The position numbers were made by a program, and so were the translations under genes. 64,000 nucleotides of DNA from Acidobacteriota bacterium (GTDB lineage Bacteria; Acidobacteriota; Thermoanaerobaculia; UBA5066; Gp7-AA6): contig DAHUXD010000051.1 of NCBI GenBank assembly GCA_027307335.1, forward strand, positions 56,884 through 120,883, read 5' to 3'. A model generated the notes under the pieces. That model worked only from the letters and a program-made list of their open reading frames with translations. It did not search any database and was not told the DNA's origin. This document shows positions 1 through 9,336 of this stretch, piece by piece; positions within the stretch are counted from its first letter, which is position 1; each line of letters opens with the position of its first letter.

Positions 1-333
1 CCGGTCGACGCGCGGATGGAGCAGCTCGGCGGGACCGTGTTACGCCGCGCGCTCTGGCAGGTGGAGGAGCAGACTCGGCGTGAGGAGATCGCCGCGATGA
101 AGGCGGATCTCGCGCAGCTCAAGAGTGAGGCCGCGAAGGCCCATGCCGACCGCAAGGCGAAGCTCGAGAAGAAGATCTACGAGCTTGCCGCGAAAATCGA
201 CGCGCAGGACAAGAAAGCGACGGAGCGGCTGAATGCTTTCGAGGCACGCCAGAAGACGAAAAAGGCTCTGCTGAAGAAGAACGCCACGGCCGCCGGCCGG
301 GCGCTCAAGGAACTGGCGCAGACCCCGGTCTGA
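1..333 (+). CDS. DUF1269-family protein, C-terminal part (cut by window start)
   Basis: The frame is open from base 1 (PVDAR before the first Met), so this is the 3' end of a longer gene and the listed ATG at 16 is internal. The residues match the C-terminal third of the complete DUF1269 protein at 1000..1701: both have a D-x-R-M-(E/D)-x-(L/I)-GGTVLRR segment, then EEIAAMKAD/DVTAMKAD, then a long Lys/Glu/Ala coiled coil. The coiled-coil tail is charged and probably cytoplasmic. Function is unknown. The family is usually found next to stress or envelope proteins, which fits the HdeD gene that follows after 29 bp. Confidence 0.75.
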   Translation, partial: PVDARMEQLGGTVLRRALWQVEEQTRREEIAAMKADLAQLKSEAAKAHADRKAKLEKKIYELAAKIDAQDKKATERLNAFEARQKTKKALLKKNATAAGRALKELAQTPV

Positions 334-362
334 CGCCGGACGGCAAGAAGGAGGAAATCGAA

Positions 363-953
363 ATGCTCTCCGAAGATGTTCACAAGGCGTTTCAGCGGGG
401 ATGGTGGGGCCTCGTCATCCGTGGCCTACTCGCCATCGCCCTCGGCATCCTCGTCCTGGTGCGGCCCCTCGAGTCCGTCGCCGCGTTCGCCCTGCTCATC
501 GCGATCTGGGCGATCTTCGGCGGGATCACGGAAATCGTCCACGCGATCGACCTGCGGCAGGTCTTCGCCTCCTGGTGGGTGATGCTGCTCGGCGGGCTCG
601 TGAGTGTGAGCTTCGGCGTGGCCGCCCTGTATTACTACCCCGGTCTCTCCCTGGCGTTCGCCGTGACATGGACGAGCTTCTGGCTCATGTTCTCGGGGAT
701 CCTCGGCATCGCAGCCGCCATCACGGAGTATCGGCTGGGCGTCTCGTGGGGATGGACGCTCGCGTGGGGCCTGGTCGCGATCGCCGCCGCGGTGATCGCG
801 CTCGTGTCCCCCCCCACGACGCTGGCGGCGATCATGGGCCTGATCGCGGGATTCGCGCTTGTCAGCGGCACGGTTCTCCTCATCGGCGCGTTCCGCATCC
901 GTTCGGTCGTCGGTGAGATCCGTCATTCGGTGGGGGAAATGAAGAGGGCGTGA
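363..953 (+). CDS. HdeD family membrane protein (DUF308)
   Basis: A 196-residue polytopic inner-membrane protein with about six hydrophobic helices. It shows the HdeD pattern of paired helices with internal repeats: GxLAIxLGILVLxxP near residue 30, and WAIFGGITEIVHAI and FWLMFSGILGI as the repeated second helix. HdeD proteins are linked to acid resistance in enterobacteria, but their mechanism is unclear. An AAGGAGGAAAT ribosome site lies just before the ATG at 363, which fixes the start. It sits between two DUF1269 paralogs, all in the same direction, so they probably form one envelope-stress transcription unit. Confidence 0.85.
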   Translation: MLSEDVHKAFQRGWWGLVIRGLLAIALGILVLVRPLESVAAFALLIAIWAIFGGITEIVHAIDLRQVFASWWVMLLGGLVSVSFGVAALYYYPGLSLAFAVTWTSFWLMFSGILGIAAAITEYRLGVSWGWTLAWGLVAIAAAVIALVSPPTTLAAIMGLIAGFALVSGTVLLIGAFRIRSVVGEIRHSVGEMKRA

Positions 954-999
954 CTGCCGGGTGTCCCGGCGATTCGAAGGCAAATGGAGGAGTGAAGTC

Positions 1000-1701
1000 A
1001 TGGACAGAATGCTCGTAACGGTGTTCGACGACGAGAGCAAGGCTTATGCGGGGAAGAAGGCCCTGGTGGATCTCGATCGGGAGGGAAGCATCGCTCTTTA
1101 CGGCTATGCGATCGTCCGGAAGAATGCGGACGGCACGACCAGCGTCAAGCAGAGCGACGAGCCGTTCCCGATCGGCGGTGTGAGCGGTTCGGCTCTGGGC
1201 GCGCTCATCGGAGCCCTGGGCGGTCCCGCGGGCGCGGCGATCGGCGCCACCGTCGGCCTCGTGGCGGGAGGCGCCGCGGATGTCTACAACTACGGCGTCA
1301 GCGAGGATTACTTCTACGATGTCGAGAAGGCGCTCAAGCCCGGCAAGGTCGCCGTGGTCGCGGAGATCGACGAGGACTGGACGACGCCCATCGACGATCG
1401 GATGGATGCCATCGGCGGAACGGTGCTCCGCCGTTCCATCTCGGAGGTCCGGGAGCGTCTCCATCAGGAGGACGTCACCGCGATGAAGGCCGACATCGCA
1501 CAGATGAAGGCCGAGCACGCGATGGCGCAGGCACAGCGCAGGGTGAAGTTGTCTGAGAAGATCCGACTGCTGGACTCGAAGCTCCAGGCCAAGCTCCAGA
1601 AGCAGAAGGAGCACCGCGACGCTCTCGACCGTGAGGCGAAGGCGAAGGCCGATTACATGAAGGGCCGGGCGACCGTCGCGGCGTCCCGCGCCTCCGTGTA
1701 A
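1000..1701 (+). CDS. DUF1269 domain protein with C-terminal coiled coil
   Basis: A 233-residue protein. Residues 1-130 match the DUF1269 layout: an MLVTVFDDE start, an IVRKNADG-VKQ strand, a glycine/alanine-rich hydrophobic hairpin (GALIGALGGPAGAAIGA) that may dip into the membrane, then a LKPGK-VAVVAEIDEDW strand and GGTVLRRSIS. Residues from about 155 to the end form a Lys/Ala/Gln-rich coiled coil. I chose the ATG at 1000 over the GTG at 961 because GGAGG lies ten bases upstream and the family begins M-x-x-x-L-V-x-V-F-D. It is paralogous to the gene cut by the window start. Molecular role unknown. Confidence 0.8.
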   Translation: MDRMLVTVFDDESKAYAGKKALVDLDREGSIALYGYAIVRKNADGTTSVKQSDEPFPIGGVSGSALGALIGALGGPAGAAIGATVGLVAGGAADVYNYGVSEDYFYDVEKALKPGKVAVVAEIDEDWTTPIDDRMDAIGGTVLRRSISEVRERLHQEDVTAMKADIAQMKAEHAMAQAQRRVKLSEKIRLLDSKLQAKLQKQKEHRDALDREAKAKADYMKGRATVAASRASV

Positions 1702-1766
1702 GGCGAGAGCCATCGTGGCGGACTCACAGGCGGGCGGGCGTTCTCGGGGTCGTCGCCCTCGCGGGC

Positions 1767-2198
1767 GTGGTCCTGGGGGCGTCGCCCGCCTCCCAGAATT
1801 CCGGGTCCGAGCGTCCGGCAACGGATCTGGAGCTCGTGATGGGTCAGTCGATGTTCGAAGAGCTCGTGAAACGGGCCGAGGTGATCGAGTCGTCGCCGCT
1901 TTACGACACCCTGCTGCCCGTGATCGAGCCGATCCTGAGGACGGCTCAGCCGCAGTATCCGTACCCCTTCAAGGTCTATCTGGTCCACGAGCCCGCCCCC
2001 AATGCGTTCGCGACGCCGGGCGGGAACGTCTACGTCACGGATGCGCTCCTCTATTTCGCGAAGAACAAGGAGCAGCTCGTGGGCACGCTCTGCCACGAGA
2101 TGGCCCATACGATCCATCACGATTCGATGGAGATGCTCGCGAAACGAGAGCGGGTCGCACGAGCGGAGCTCGGAGCCGCGATCCTTCTGGGCCGCTGA
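1767..2198 (+). pseudogene. M48-family metallopeptidase, truncated, probably non-functional
   Basis: The reading frame gives a hydrophobic, signal-like stretch (LGVVALAGVVLGASPASQ), a typical M48 lead-in (PYPFKVYLVHEPAPNAFATPGG, then VYVTDALL) and the zinc motif HEMAHTIHH near residue 109. It stops about 30 residues later at ILLGR, before the third zinc ligand (the E of the usual E-x-x-A-D helix) that M48 peptidases need. No ATG, GTG or TTG precedes the signal-like stretch in frame; the first start-like codon, GTG 1767, lies inside it. Missing start and missing C-terminal half both suggest decay. A short variant that works with a partner cannot be excluded. Confidence 0.6.
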
Positions 2199-2270
2199 TC
2201 TCGTCGAGCGTGAGATCTTCCTCAACTCGGAATCGGCGGACGCTGTCGACCGAAAGTCCTCGCCCCGGGC

Positions 2271-3209
2271 TCAAGCCGCCTCGATCCGGCTCATCCACTC
2301 CTGAACGAGGTTGTACGCGACGGCGAGAAGCGTCGGCCCGATGAAGAGGCCGAGGAAACCGAAGGCGAGGATGCCGCCGACGACGCCGAGAAAGATCAGC
2401 GCCATCGGCGCGTCGACGCCCTTGCCGATCAGGATCGGGCGCACGACGTTCTCGGCGCCGCCGACGACCACGATGCTCCAGATGGCGAGGAAGATCGCGC
2501 GGCCGGTCGAGCCGTTCGCGCCGAGCCAGAGCGCGGCGGGAAGCCAGAGGAGGGCCGGGCCCATGGGGATGACGGACAGGAAGAACGTCGCCATGCCGAG
2601 GACGAACACGCCCGGAACGCCGGCGATGGCGAAGCCGATCATCGCCAGGACCGCCTGGACGGCGCAGGTCCCGAGGAGGCCGCGGAACACCCCGCGCACC
2701 GTCGAGCGGACGACGGCGACCTGTCTCCGGCCGGTCTCGCCGCCGAGGCGCAGGGCGACCCGATCGACGGCGCGGGCGACCTCGGCGCTGCGGACGTAGA
2801 GAAGACCCGCGATGACGACCGCCAGCGCGAACTGGAGAATTCCCGCGCTGACGCCGCCGGCCGCGGCGACCAGGAAGTCCTTCGCCGGTCCGACGACCGG
2901 CCGGAGATCCCGGCGGAAAACTTCGGGATCGGCGGCCCAGACCTGCCACTTCGCGTCGGCGGCCCGGCCGACGAGAGGCACGGTGCCGAGCCATGCCGGC
3001 GGCTCCCGCAGTCCGCCCGAGAGCATTTCCCGGACGCGATCGACGACGTTGGGAGTTCCACCGGCGAGCCGCAGGGCGAACGCCGTGATCGGGACGAAGA
3101 GGACGGCCGCGATCGTGAGACCGGCGAGCGTCGCGGCGAGTTTTCTCCGGCCGCGGACGAGCCGGAGAAACTTCTCGAAGAGTCCGCGGGTCGACAGCGA
3201 GAGGATCAC
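2271..3209 (-). CDS. AI-2E/PerM family permease
   Basis: A polytopic membrane protein of the AI-2E transporter (PerM/YdiK) family. It has many hydrophobic helices and the C-terminal helices typical of the family, with GPALLWLPAALWLGANGSTG then a GKGVDAPMALIFLGVVGGI-like segment and a final GPTLLAVAYNLVQEW. Substrate is unknown for most members. The first in-frame standard start, GTG 3209, would drop the expected first helix: the same frame continues upstream (RYAVFAAIVLLLIGCYLVV, then RPFLTAFLWG) back to the stop codon of the efflux gene at 3384 without any ATG, GTG or TTG. The true N-terminus is therefore probably near 3290-3320. Last gene of the RND pump operon. Confidence 0.75.
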   Translation of the reverse strand: MILSLSTRGLFEKFLRLVRGRRKLAATLAGLTIAAVLFVPITAFALRLAGGTPNVVDRVREMLSGGLREPPAWLGTVPLVGRAADAKWQVWAADPEVFRRDLRPVVGPAKDFLVAAAGGVSAGILQFALAVVIAGLLYVRSAEVARAVDRVALRLGGETGRRQVAVVRSTVRGVFRGLLGTCAVQAVLAMIGFAIAGVPGVFVLGMATFFLSVIPMGPALLWLPAALWLGANGSTGRAIFLAIWSIVVVGGAENVVRPILIGKGVDAPMALIFLGVVGGILAFGFLGLFIGPTLLAVAYNLVQEWMSRIEAA

Positions 3210-3383
3210 GCCCCAGAGAAAAGCGGTCAGGAAGGGGCGGACGACCAGGTAGCAGCCGATGAGGAGGAGGACGATCGCGGCGAAGACGGCGTACCGCTCG
3301 TAGTCGCGGGCGCGAGCGGCCGACTCCGCGGGACGGGCGGTGGGCGTGCCGGAGTCGGTGGCCGTCGTCCGGGCTCCTCGCCG

Positions 3384-4847
3384 CTAGGGTTTCGCCGCCG
3401 GCGGCGGAGCGGTCTGGGCGGCCGGCGAGAACCAGGTGGGACTCGAGCTGTCGGGCTGGATGTTCCAGCCTCCGCCGAGCGCCTTGTAGATGTTGACGTA
3501 GTCGATCAGGAGGTTCACCTGGGAGAGGACGCGCGCGGACTCCGCCGGGTAGAGCAGCTGCATCGCGTAGAGGACCTCGAAGTAGTTCGCGAGGCCGGTG
3601 TTGTAGCGCAGCGTCGACAGGCGGACCATCTCGCGGTACGAGTTCGCGGTGCGCGTCAACTGGGCCAGGCTCGCGGCGATCTTCGTGCGCGCGTAGAGGA
3701 CGGTGGTCGTTTCGGCGAAGGCGCCCGTCACCGTCTGCTCGTACTGCGTCTTCGCCTGCTCCCACTGCGCGAAGGCGACGTCGTACTCGCTGCGGAGCTG
3801 GCCGCCGTGGAAGAGGGGGCCGAGGAGCCCGGCCGCGATCGTCCAGGTCTTGCCCGCGGGGTAGAGGTTGCTGACGTCGGGGCTGACGGCGCCGAATAGA
3901 CCGGTCAGGCTGATCTGGGGAAAGAAGTTCGCGGTCGCCACGCCGACGAGGGCGTTCGACGCGATCAGGTTCTGCTCGGCCTGCTGGATGTCGGGCCGGC
4001 GCTCGAGGAGGCTCGACGGCAGGCCGGCCGGGACCTCGGGCGGCACCGGCTGCTGGGAGATCCCGAGCCCCCGCTTCACGGGGCCGGGGTCGCGCCCGAG
4101 CAGGAGGTTGAGGCTGTTCTCCGTCGCCTCGATCTGCCGCTCGAACTCCGGGATCTGCGAGGCCACCTGCGCGAGCGCGGCCTCCGCGTAGGAGGTCTCG
4201 AGCGCGGAGGCGGCTCCCTCCTGGAGCTTGCGGTTGAAGAGGTCGTAGGTCTCCTGGAAGGCCGCCACCGTTTCGTTCGCGATCGCCAGCTGCTCGTCGA
4301 GACCGCGGAGGATGAAGTACGTGGTCGCGACCTCGGCGACGAGCGACAGGAGCACGCCGCGCCGCGCCTCCTCGCTTGCGAGGTACTGCGCCTTCGCCGC
4401 CTCGTTGAGCCGCCGGATCCGGCCCCAGACGTCGAGCTCCCAGCCGAAGTTGACGTTGACTGAGTTGAGGTTTCCCGTCGCGGTGCTGAAGGGGACGACG
4501 AACTGCGAGTTGCGCCCGCGAGACCACTGGCCGCCGTAGTTGATCTGCGGGAAGAACTCCGAGCGCGCGATGCCCGCGCGGGCGCGCGCCTCGTCCACCC
4601 GCTCCGCCGCGAGCGCCACGTCGTAGTTGCCGGCGAGTGCCTGGTCGATGAGCTCGTTCAGGGTCGGATCGCGGAACAGCTCCCACCACGGCTCGTCGGC
4701 GAGCGAGGCGGCTGGCGCCGGCGGTCCCTGCACGTCGCGGTAGACGTCGGGAGCCGTGACGGGCGGCTGCTTGTAGTTGGGGCCGACGGCGCAGCCGGTC
4801 AGGAGCGCGAGGGCGAGCGCGGAGGCGACGAGGGTCTTCATCGTCAC
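3384..4847 (-). CDS. RND efflux outer-membrane factor, NodT/OprM-type lipoprotein
   Basis: A 487-residue TolC-like outer-membrane channel. It has a lipoprotein signal with lipobox LLTGC (Cys about residue 19), followed by the family hallmark [10 protein letters not shown] and two OEP repeats. The motif [20 protein letters not shown] marks the first repeat and [18 protein letters not shown] the second. It would form the exit duct of the pump encoded directly upstream. The GTG at 4847 overlaps the pump stop codon as GTGA, and an ATG two codons later is an equally good start. Translation is probably coupled to the pump gene. Confidence 0.92.
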   Translation of the reverse strand: MTMKTLVASALALALLTGCAVGPNYKQPPVTAPDVYRDVQGPPAPAASLADEPWWELFRDPTLNELIDQALAGNYDVALAAERVDEARARAGIARSEFFPQINYGGQWSRGRNSQFVVPFSTATGNLNSVNVNFGWELDVWGRIRRLNEAAKAQYLASEEARRGVLLSLVAEVATTYFILRGLDEQLAIANETVAAFQETYDLFNRKLQEGAASALETSYAEAALAQVASQIPEFERQIEATENSLNLLLGRDPGPVKRGLGISQQPVPPEVPAGLPSSLLERRPDIQQAEQNLIASNALVGVATANFFPQISLTGLFGAVSPDVSNLYPAGKTWTIAAGLLGPLFHGGQLRSEYDVAFAQWEQAKTQYEQTVTGAFAETTTVLYARTKIAASLAQLTRTANSYREMVRLSTLRYNTGLANYFEVLYAMQLLYPAESARVLSQVNLLIDYVNIYKALGGGWNIQPDSSSPTWFSPAAQTAPPPAAKP

Positions 4848-7800
4848 TTCCCTCCGCCTGCCGGGCTCGGGTGCGGCTCGGGCGTCGCGCCGGGCGCGGC
4901 GGCCTCGTCCTTCTTACCCCGATGGGCCAGCTTCTCGATCATCACGAAGAGCGAGGGGATGATGAAGATCGCGATTCCGGTCGCCGCCAGCATGCCCGCG
5001 ATGACGACCGTCCCGAGGATCTTCCGCGACTCGGCGCCGGAGCCCGAGGCGCGCCAGAGCGGCACGCATCCGAGAATGAACGCGAACGAAGTCATCAGGA
5101 TCGGGCGGAGGCGCAGGCGCGCGCCCTCCAGCGCCGCGTCCACGATGGTCTTGCCCTCCTTCAGCTGCAGCAGGGCGAACTCGACGATGAGGATCGCGTT
5201 CTTCGCCGCGAGGCCGATCAGCATGATCAGGCCGATCTGGGCATACACGTCGAGGTCGAACTTCCGCCCGAAGAGCCCGAGGAACGCGCCGAGGACCGCG
5301 ACCGGAACGGTCAAGAGCACGGAAAACGGCAGCGACCAGCTCTCGTAGAGCGCCGCGAGAATCAGGAACACGAAGATGAAGGACATGAGGAAGACCATGC
5401 CGCCCGTCCCCTCCGCCGCCTTCTCCTGGTAGGACAGGTCGCCCCACGCGTACCCCATCTCGCGCGGGAGGACCTCCTTCGCGACCGCCTCGAGCGCCGC
5501 CATCGCCTGGCCCGAGCTGTAGCCCGGCGCGGCGTTGCCCACGATCTTGGCGGCGTTGTAGAGGTTGAAGTGCATGGCGTACTCGGGACCCGAGACGTCC
5601 TTCGTCGTCATGAGCGCGGACAGTGGGACCATGTTGCCCGAGTCGTTTCGGACGAAGTAATTGGCGACCTGCTCGCGGTGCGTCCGGTCCGCACCCTCGG
5701 CCTGGAGGAAGACCATCCACTGGAGGCCGAACCGGTTGAACTGGTTGAGGTACAGACCGCCCAGATACGCCTGGAGCGTCTGATACACGTCGCCGAGCGG
5801 CACGCCCTGCTTCAGGACCTTGTCGCGGTTGACGTCGGCGAAGACCTGCGGCACGCCGTAGGAGAAGAGCGGGACGGGGCGCTGGAGCTCCGGACGCTTG
5901 GCGCACGCCGCGATGAACTTCTGGACGTTCTGCGCCAGGAAGTCGATCGAGCCGCCCGAGAGATCCTGGAGCCAGAAGGAGAACCCGCCCGACTGGCCGA
6001 GACCCGGGATCGCGGGCGGCGGGAAGGCGAAGGCCGTGCCCTCGGGAAACCCGACGGCGAGCTCGCCGTTCAACTTCTGCATGATGGCGGTGGCGTTGAG
6101 CTCGGGCGCCTCGCGCTCGTGCCACGGTTTCAAGCCGACGAACGCGAAGGCGTAGTACGTGGCGTTGGTCTGCGCGAGCAGGCTGTAGCCGACGATAGAC
6201 GTGACGTACTCGACGCCGGGCGTCTTCTGGAGGATGGCCTCGACCCGCCGCGCCGCCTCGTTGGTCCGCTCGAAGGACGACGCGTTCGGGAGCGTCATGT
6301 TGAAGAAGAAGTACCCCTGGTCCTCCGTCGGCAGGAAGCTCGTCGGCAGCCGCTTGCCCGCGAATCCGTCGGCGAAGACGAAGCCGAGGAGGATCAGGAT
6401 CGTGAGGAACGCCTTTCGGACGAGCGCGTGCGAGAGGTCGACGTAGCCGCCGGTCATCTTCAGGAAAACGTCGTTGAACCACTGGAAGAAACGGGCGAGC
6501 GGGCCCTTGCCCTCCTTGCGGGGACGCAGCAGCATCGCGGCGAGCGCGGGGGAGAGTGTCAGCGCGTTGAACGCCGAGATCAGGACGGAGATCGCGATCG
6601 TGACCGCGAACTGCTTGTTGAGGCGTCCCTGGATGCCGCCCATGAAGGCGACCGGGATGAACACGGCGGAGAGGACGAGTGCGATGCCGACGACCGGCCC
6701 CGATACCTCCTCCATCGCCTTGAACGTGGCGTCCTTGGGGGAGAGTCCGTGCTCGATGTGGTGCTCGACGGCCTCGACGACGACGATCGCGTCGTCGACC
6801 ACGAGGCCGAACAGCGACAGCGTATTGATCGAGAAGCCGAGCATCGGGAAGACGGCGAAGGTGCCGATGAGCGAGACGGGCACCGCGATCATGGGGATCA
6901 GGGTCGCGCGCCAGTTCTGGAGGAACAGGAAGACGACGATGATGACGAGCACCATCGCCTCGAGGAGCGTGTGCTCGATCTCCTTCATGCCCTCCGTGAC
7001 GGGCAGCGTCGTGTCGAGGGAGATGGTGTAGTCGAGGTCCGACGGGAACTTCAGCTTCAGCTGCTCGAGGGCCGTCCGGATGCCGGTGGCGACCGCGATC
7101 GCGTTCGAGCCGGGCGTCTGGTACAGGGCGATCGCCGCCGTCGGCTGGCCGTTCATGCGCGCGCTCTGGGAGTACGAGAGGTTGCCGAGCTCGATCCGCG
7201 AGACGTCCTTCAGGCGCACGACGGAGCCGTCGGGATTCGCGCGCACGACGATCTCGCCGAACTCCTCGGGCGTCGAGAGACGGCCCTGCGCGCGCACGGC
7301 GTATGTCATCTCCTGCCCCTTCGGCCCCGGCTGTCCGCCGATCTGGCCGGCGGGATTCACCGTGCTCTGCTTCGAGACGGCCTGGTAGAGGTCGGGCACC
7401 GTCAGGCCGAGCTTCGCGAGGAGGTCCGGCTTGACCCAGATGCGCATCGCGTAGTTGCCGGCGCCGAAGATCGTGATCTGGCCCACGCCCGGAACGCGGT
7501 AGAGGGGGTTGTTCATCGTGATCGAGGCGTAGTTGGCGAGGAACAGCGCGTCGTAGCTGCCCTTCGGCGAGTAGAGCGAGACGACGAGCAGCGGAATGCC
7601 CATCGACTGCTGCACGGTCATGCCGTAGTTGACGACCGAGGACGGCAGGCTCGCCGTCGCCTGCGAGAGGCGGTTCTGCGTGTTGACCTGGTCGATGTCC
7701 ACGTCCGAGTCGATGTCGAACGTGACCTGCAGGAGCATCGTGCCGTTGTTCGAGTTGATGCTCTGCATGTAGAGCATCTTCTTGACGCCGTTCATCTGCT

Positions 7801-7999
7801 GCTCGATCGGCGTCGCCACGGCGTTCTGGATCGTCATCGCGTCCGCCCCGGTGTACGTCGCGTTGACCGAGATCATCGGCGGCGCGATGTTGGGGAACTG
7901 CGCGATCGGCAGGTCCTTCATGGCCACGAGTCCGGCGAGGACCGTGATGATCGCGATGACGATCGCGACGATCGGACGGTTGATGAAGAACTTGGCCAC
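4844..7999 (-). CDS. RND multidrug efflux pump inner-membrane subunit, HAE1 family
   Basis: A 1051-residue AcrB/MexB-type proton-driven exporter. It starts [17 protein letters not shown], the usual first helix, and has the two halves with large periplasmic loops expected of a 12-helix RND protein. The proton-relay pair is visible as [17 protein letters not shown] in helix 4, and the conserved Lys/Gly helix 10-11 region as [14 protein letters not shown]. The C-terminal tail is short and charged ([12 protein letters not shown]). It begins 3 bases after the adaptor stop and overlaps the outer-membrane factor by four bases, so the three parts form one operon. The drug or metabolite exported cannot be deduced. 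Confidence 0.96.
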   Translation of the reverse strand: MAKFFINRPIVAIVIAIITVLAGLVAMKDLPIAQFPNIAPPMISVNATYTGADAMTIQNAVATPIEQQMNGVKKMLYMQSINSNNGTMLLQVTFDIDSDVDIDQVNTQNRLSQATASLPSSVVNYGMTVQQSMGIPLLVVSLYSPKGSYDALFLANYASITMNNPLYRVPGVGQITIFGAGNYAMRIWVKPDLLAKLGLTVPDLYQAVSKQSTVNPAGQIGGQPGPKGQEMTYAVRAQGRLSTPEEFGEIVVRANPDGSVVRLKDVSRIELGNLSYSQSARMNGQPTAAIALYQTPGSNAIAVATGIRTALEQLKLKFPSDLDYTISLDTTLPVTEGMKEIEHTLLEAMVLVIIVVFLFLQNWRATLIPMIAVPVSLIGTFAVFPMLGFSINTLSLFGLVVDDAIVVVEAVEHHIEHGLSPKDATFKAMEEVSGPVVGIALVLSAVFIPVAFMGGIQGRLNKQFAVTIAISVLISAFNALTLSPALAAMLLRPRKEGKGPLARFFQWFNDVFLKMTGGYVDLSHALVRKAFLTILILLGFVFADGFAGKRLPTSFLPTEDQGYFFFNMTLPNASSFERTNEAARRVEAILQKTPGVEYVTSIVGYSLLAQTNATYYAFAFVGLKPWHEREAPELNATAIMQKLNGELAVGFPEGTAFAFPPPAIPGLGQSGGFSFWLQDLSGGSIDFLAQNVQKFIAACAKRPELQRPVPLFSYGVPQVFADVNRDKVLKQGVPLGDVYQTLQAYLGGLYLNQFNRFGLQWMVFLQAEGADRTHREQVANYFVRNDSGNMVPLSALMTTKDVSGPEYAMHFNLYNAAKIVGNAAPGYSSGQAMAALEAVAKEVLPREMGYAWGDLSYQEKAAEGTGGMVFLMSFIFVFLILAALYESWSLPFSVLLTVPVAVLGAFLGLFGRKFDLDVYAQIGLIMLIGLAAKNAILIVEFALLQLKEGKTIVDAALEGARLRLRPILMTSFAFILGCVPLWRASGSGAESRKILGTVVIAGMLAATGIAIFIIPSLFVMIEKLAHRGKKDEAAAPGATPEPHPSPAGGGK

Positions 8000-8002
8000 G
8001 GG

Positions 8003-9202
8003 TCAGCTCCCGGTCGTGGGCGAGGCGGGCTTCGCTTCGGCGGCGGGCGCGGTTTCGGCGGCGGCCGCCTCGGGCTTGACTTCCATGCCGGGTTTCACCT
8101 TCTGCAGGCCCTCGACGATGACCCTGTCGCCGGGCGAGAGCCCCTTCTCGACCACCCAGAGGCTGCCCACCCGGGGGCCGGGCTGGACCGCTTTGATCTC
8201 GACCTTGTTGTCGGGGCCGACGACCCCGACCTGGAAGACGCCCTGGAGCTCCGAGACGGCGCGCTGCGGCACGAGGAGCGCACCCTTCCTGGTCTCGACG
8301 GCCATGCGGACTTTTCCGTACTGGCCGGGGCGCAGGATGTTCTCGGGATTCGGGAAGACGCCCGCGATCTGAATCGTCCCGGTCTTGACGTCGATCTCGC
8401 GCCCCGCGAGGTATCCCTTGCCCCGGTGCGGATAGACCGATCCGTCGGCGAGGAGGAGCTCGAGATCGCCCGGCTCCGACTTCGCCCTGGTGTTGCCGTC
8501 GAGCAACCGCGTCATCGGCCCGTGCTTGGCGACCCACGCCATGTACTCCTGCTCGCTCGGATTGAAGTAGACCTTGATGGGGTCGACCTGCGAGACCGTC
8601 GTCATGACCGTGTTCGGATTGATGAGGTCGCCGACCTGAGCCTTGGCGACGCCGGAGACGCCGCCGATCGGCGAGACGACCTTGCACCAGCCGAGATTCA
8701 GCTGCGCCTTCTCGAGGGCGGCCTGCGTCGCCTCGACGTTCGCTTGCGCCGTCCGCTCCTTCGTCTCGGCGTCGTCCAGTTCCTGCTGGCTGATGGCCTT
8801 TTCGGCGGCGAGGGGCCGGTACCGCGCGACCGTCGTCTTCGCGTTGGCGAGCATGGCCTGGTACTGCGAGAGGTTCCCCTTCGCCTGGTCGTAGGCCGCC
8901 TGGAAAGAGCGCGGATCGATCTCGAAGAGGGTGTCGCCGGCCTGGACCACCGAGCCCTCTTTGTAGGTCTGCTTGAGGAGATAGCCCTCGACCTGGCTGC
9001 GGATCTGCGCGTTGACGAAACCGTCGAGAACGCCGATCCACTCCTTGTAGATCGGGACGTCCTGCTGGACGACCGGCGCGACGGCGACGACGGGAGGCGG
9101 CATCACCGGTGCCGCCTTCTTGGCGCAGCCGGGGGTGAGAGCGACCGTCGCGGTCAGAGCCGCGATGAAGAGGCGGCGAAACCCGGAAGCTCTCAGCGCC
9201 AT
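8003..9202 (-). CDS. RND efflux periplasmic adaptor (membrane fusion protein)
   Basis: A 399-residue AcrA-type adaptor lipoprotein: signal peptide with lipobox LTPGC (Cys about 27), then the barrel-sandwich strand DVPIYKEWIGVLDGFVNAQIRSQVEGYL, a coiled-coil hairpin (QAKGNLSQYQAMLANAKTTVARYRPL onward), the lipoyl half GWCKVVSPIGGVSG and the beta-barrel/membrane-proximal strands. The C-terminus is Ala/Glu-rich. ATG 9202 is preceded by GGGAGG at good spacing. First gene of the operon adaptor-pump-duct-AI-2E permease. No local regulator is encoded beside it, so control is not evident. Confidence 0.95.
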   Translation of the reverse strand: MALRASGFRRLFIAALTATVALTPGCAKKAAPVMPPPVVAVAPVVQQDVPIYKEWIGVLDGFVNAQIRSQVEGYLLKQTYKEGSVVQAGDTLFEIDPRSFQAAYDQAKGNLSQYQAMLANAKTTVARYRPLAAEKAISQQELDDAETKERTAQANVEATQAALEKAQLNLGWCKVVSPIGGVSGVAKAQVGDLINPNTVMTTVSQVDPIKVYFNPSEQEYMAWVAKHGPMTRLLDGNTRAKSEPGDLELLLADGSVYPHRGKGYLAGREIDVKTGTIQIAGVFPNPENILRPGQYGKVRMAVETRKGALLVPQRAVSELQGVFQVGVVGPDNKVEIKAVQPGPRVGSLWVVEKGLSPGDRVIVEGLQKVKPGMEVKPEAAAAETAPAAEAKPASPTTGS

Positions 9203-9336
9203 ATGAAGTCCTCCCGCGAACTCGAAAAAATCCCGATGAACTCTGGCCGGAATATATCCCGGCGAGACACCTCACCCCGCGAAAGACCCGTTGGCGTCGG
9301 TGTCCCTGATGAAGACGACGAGCGGGACAAAGCGCC

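Noticed and set aside
2199-2270. A second selenocysteine site at the TGA ending the M48 fragment
   Set aside because: The residues after the TGA do not continue any M48 motif and another stop follows after four codons.
4914-9275. A 1453-residue minus-strand ORF overlapping the pump and adaptor in another frame
   Set aside because: Same strand but frame-shifted relative to two clear genes; Arg/Pro/Gly/Ala composition with no motif.
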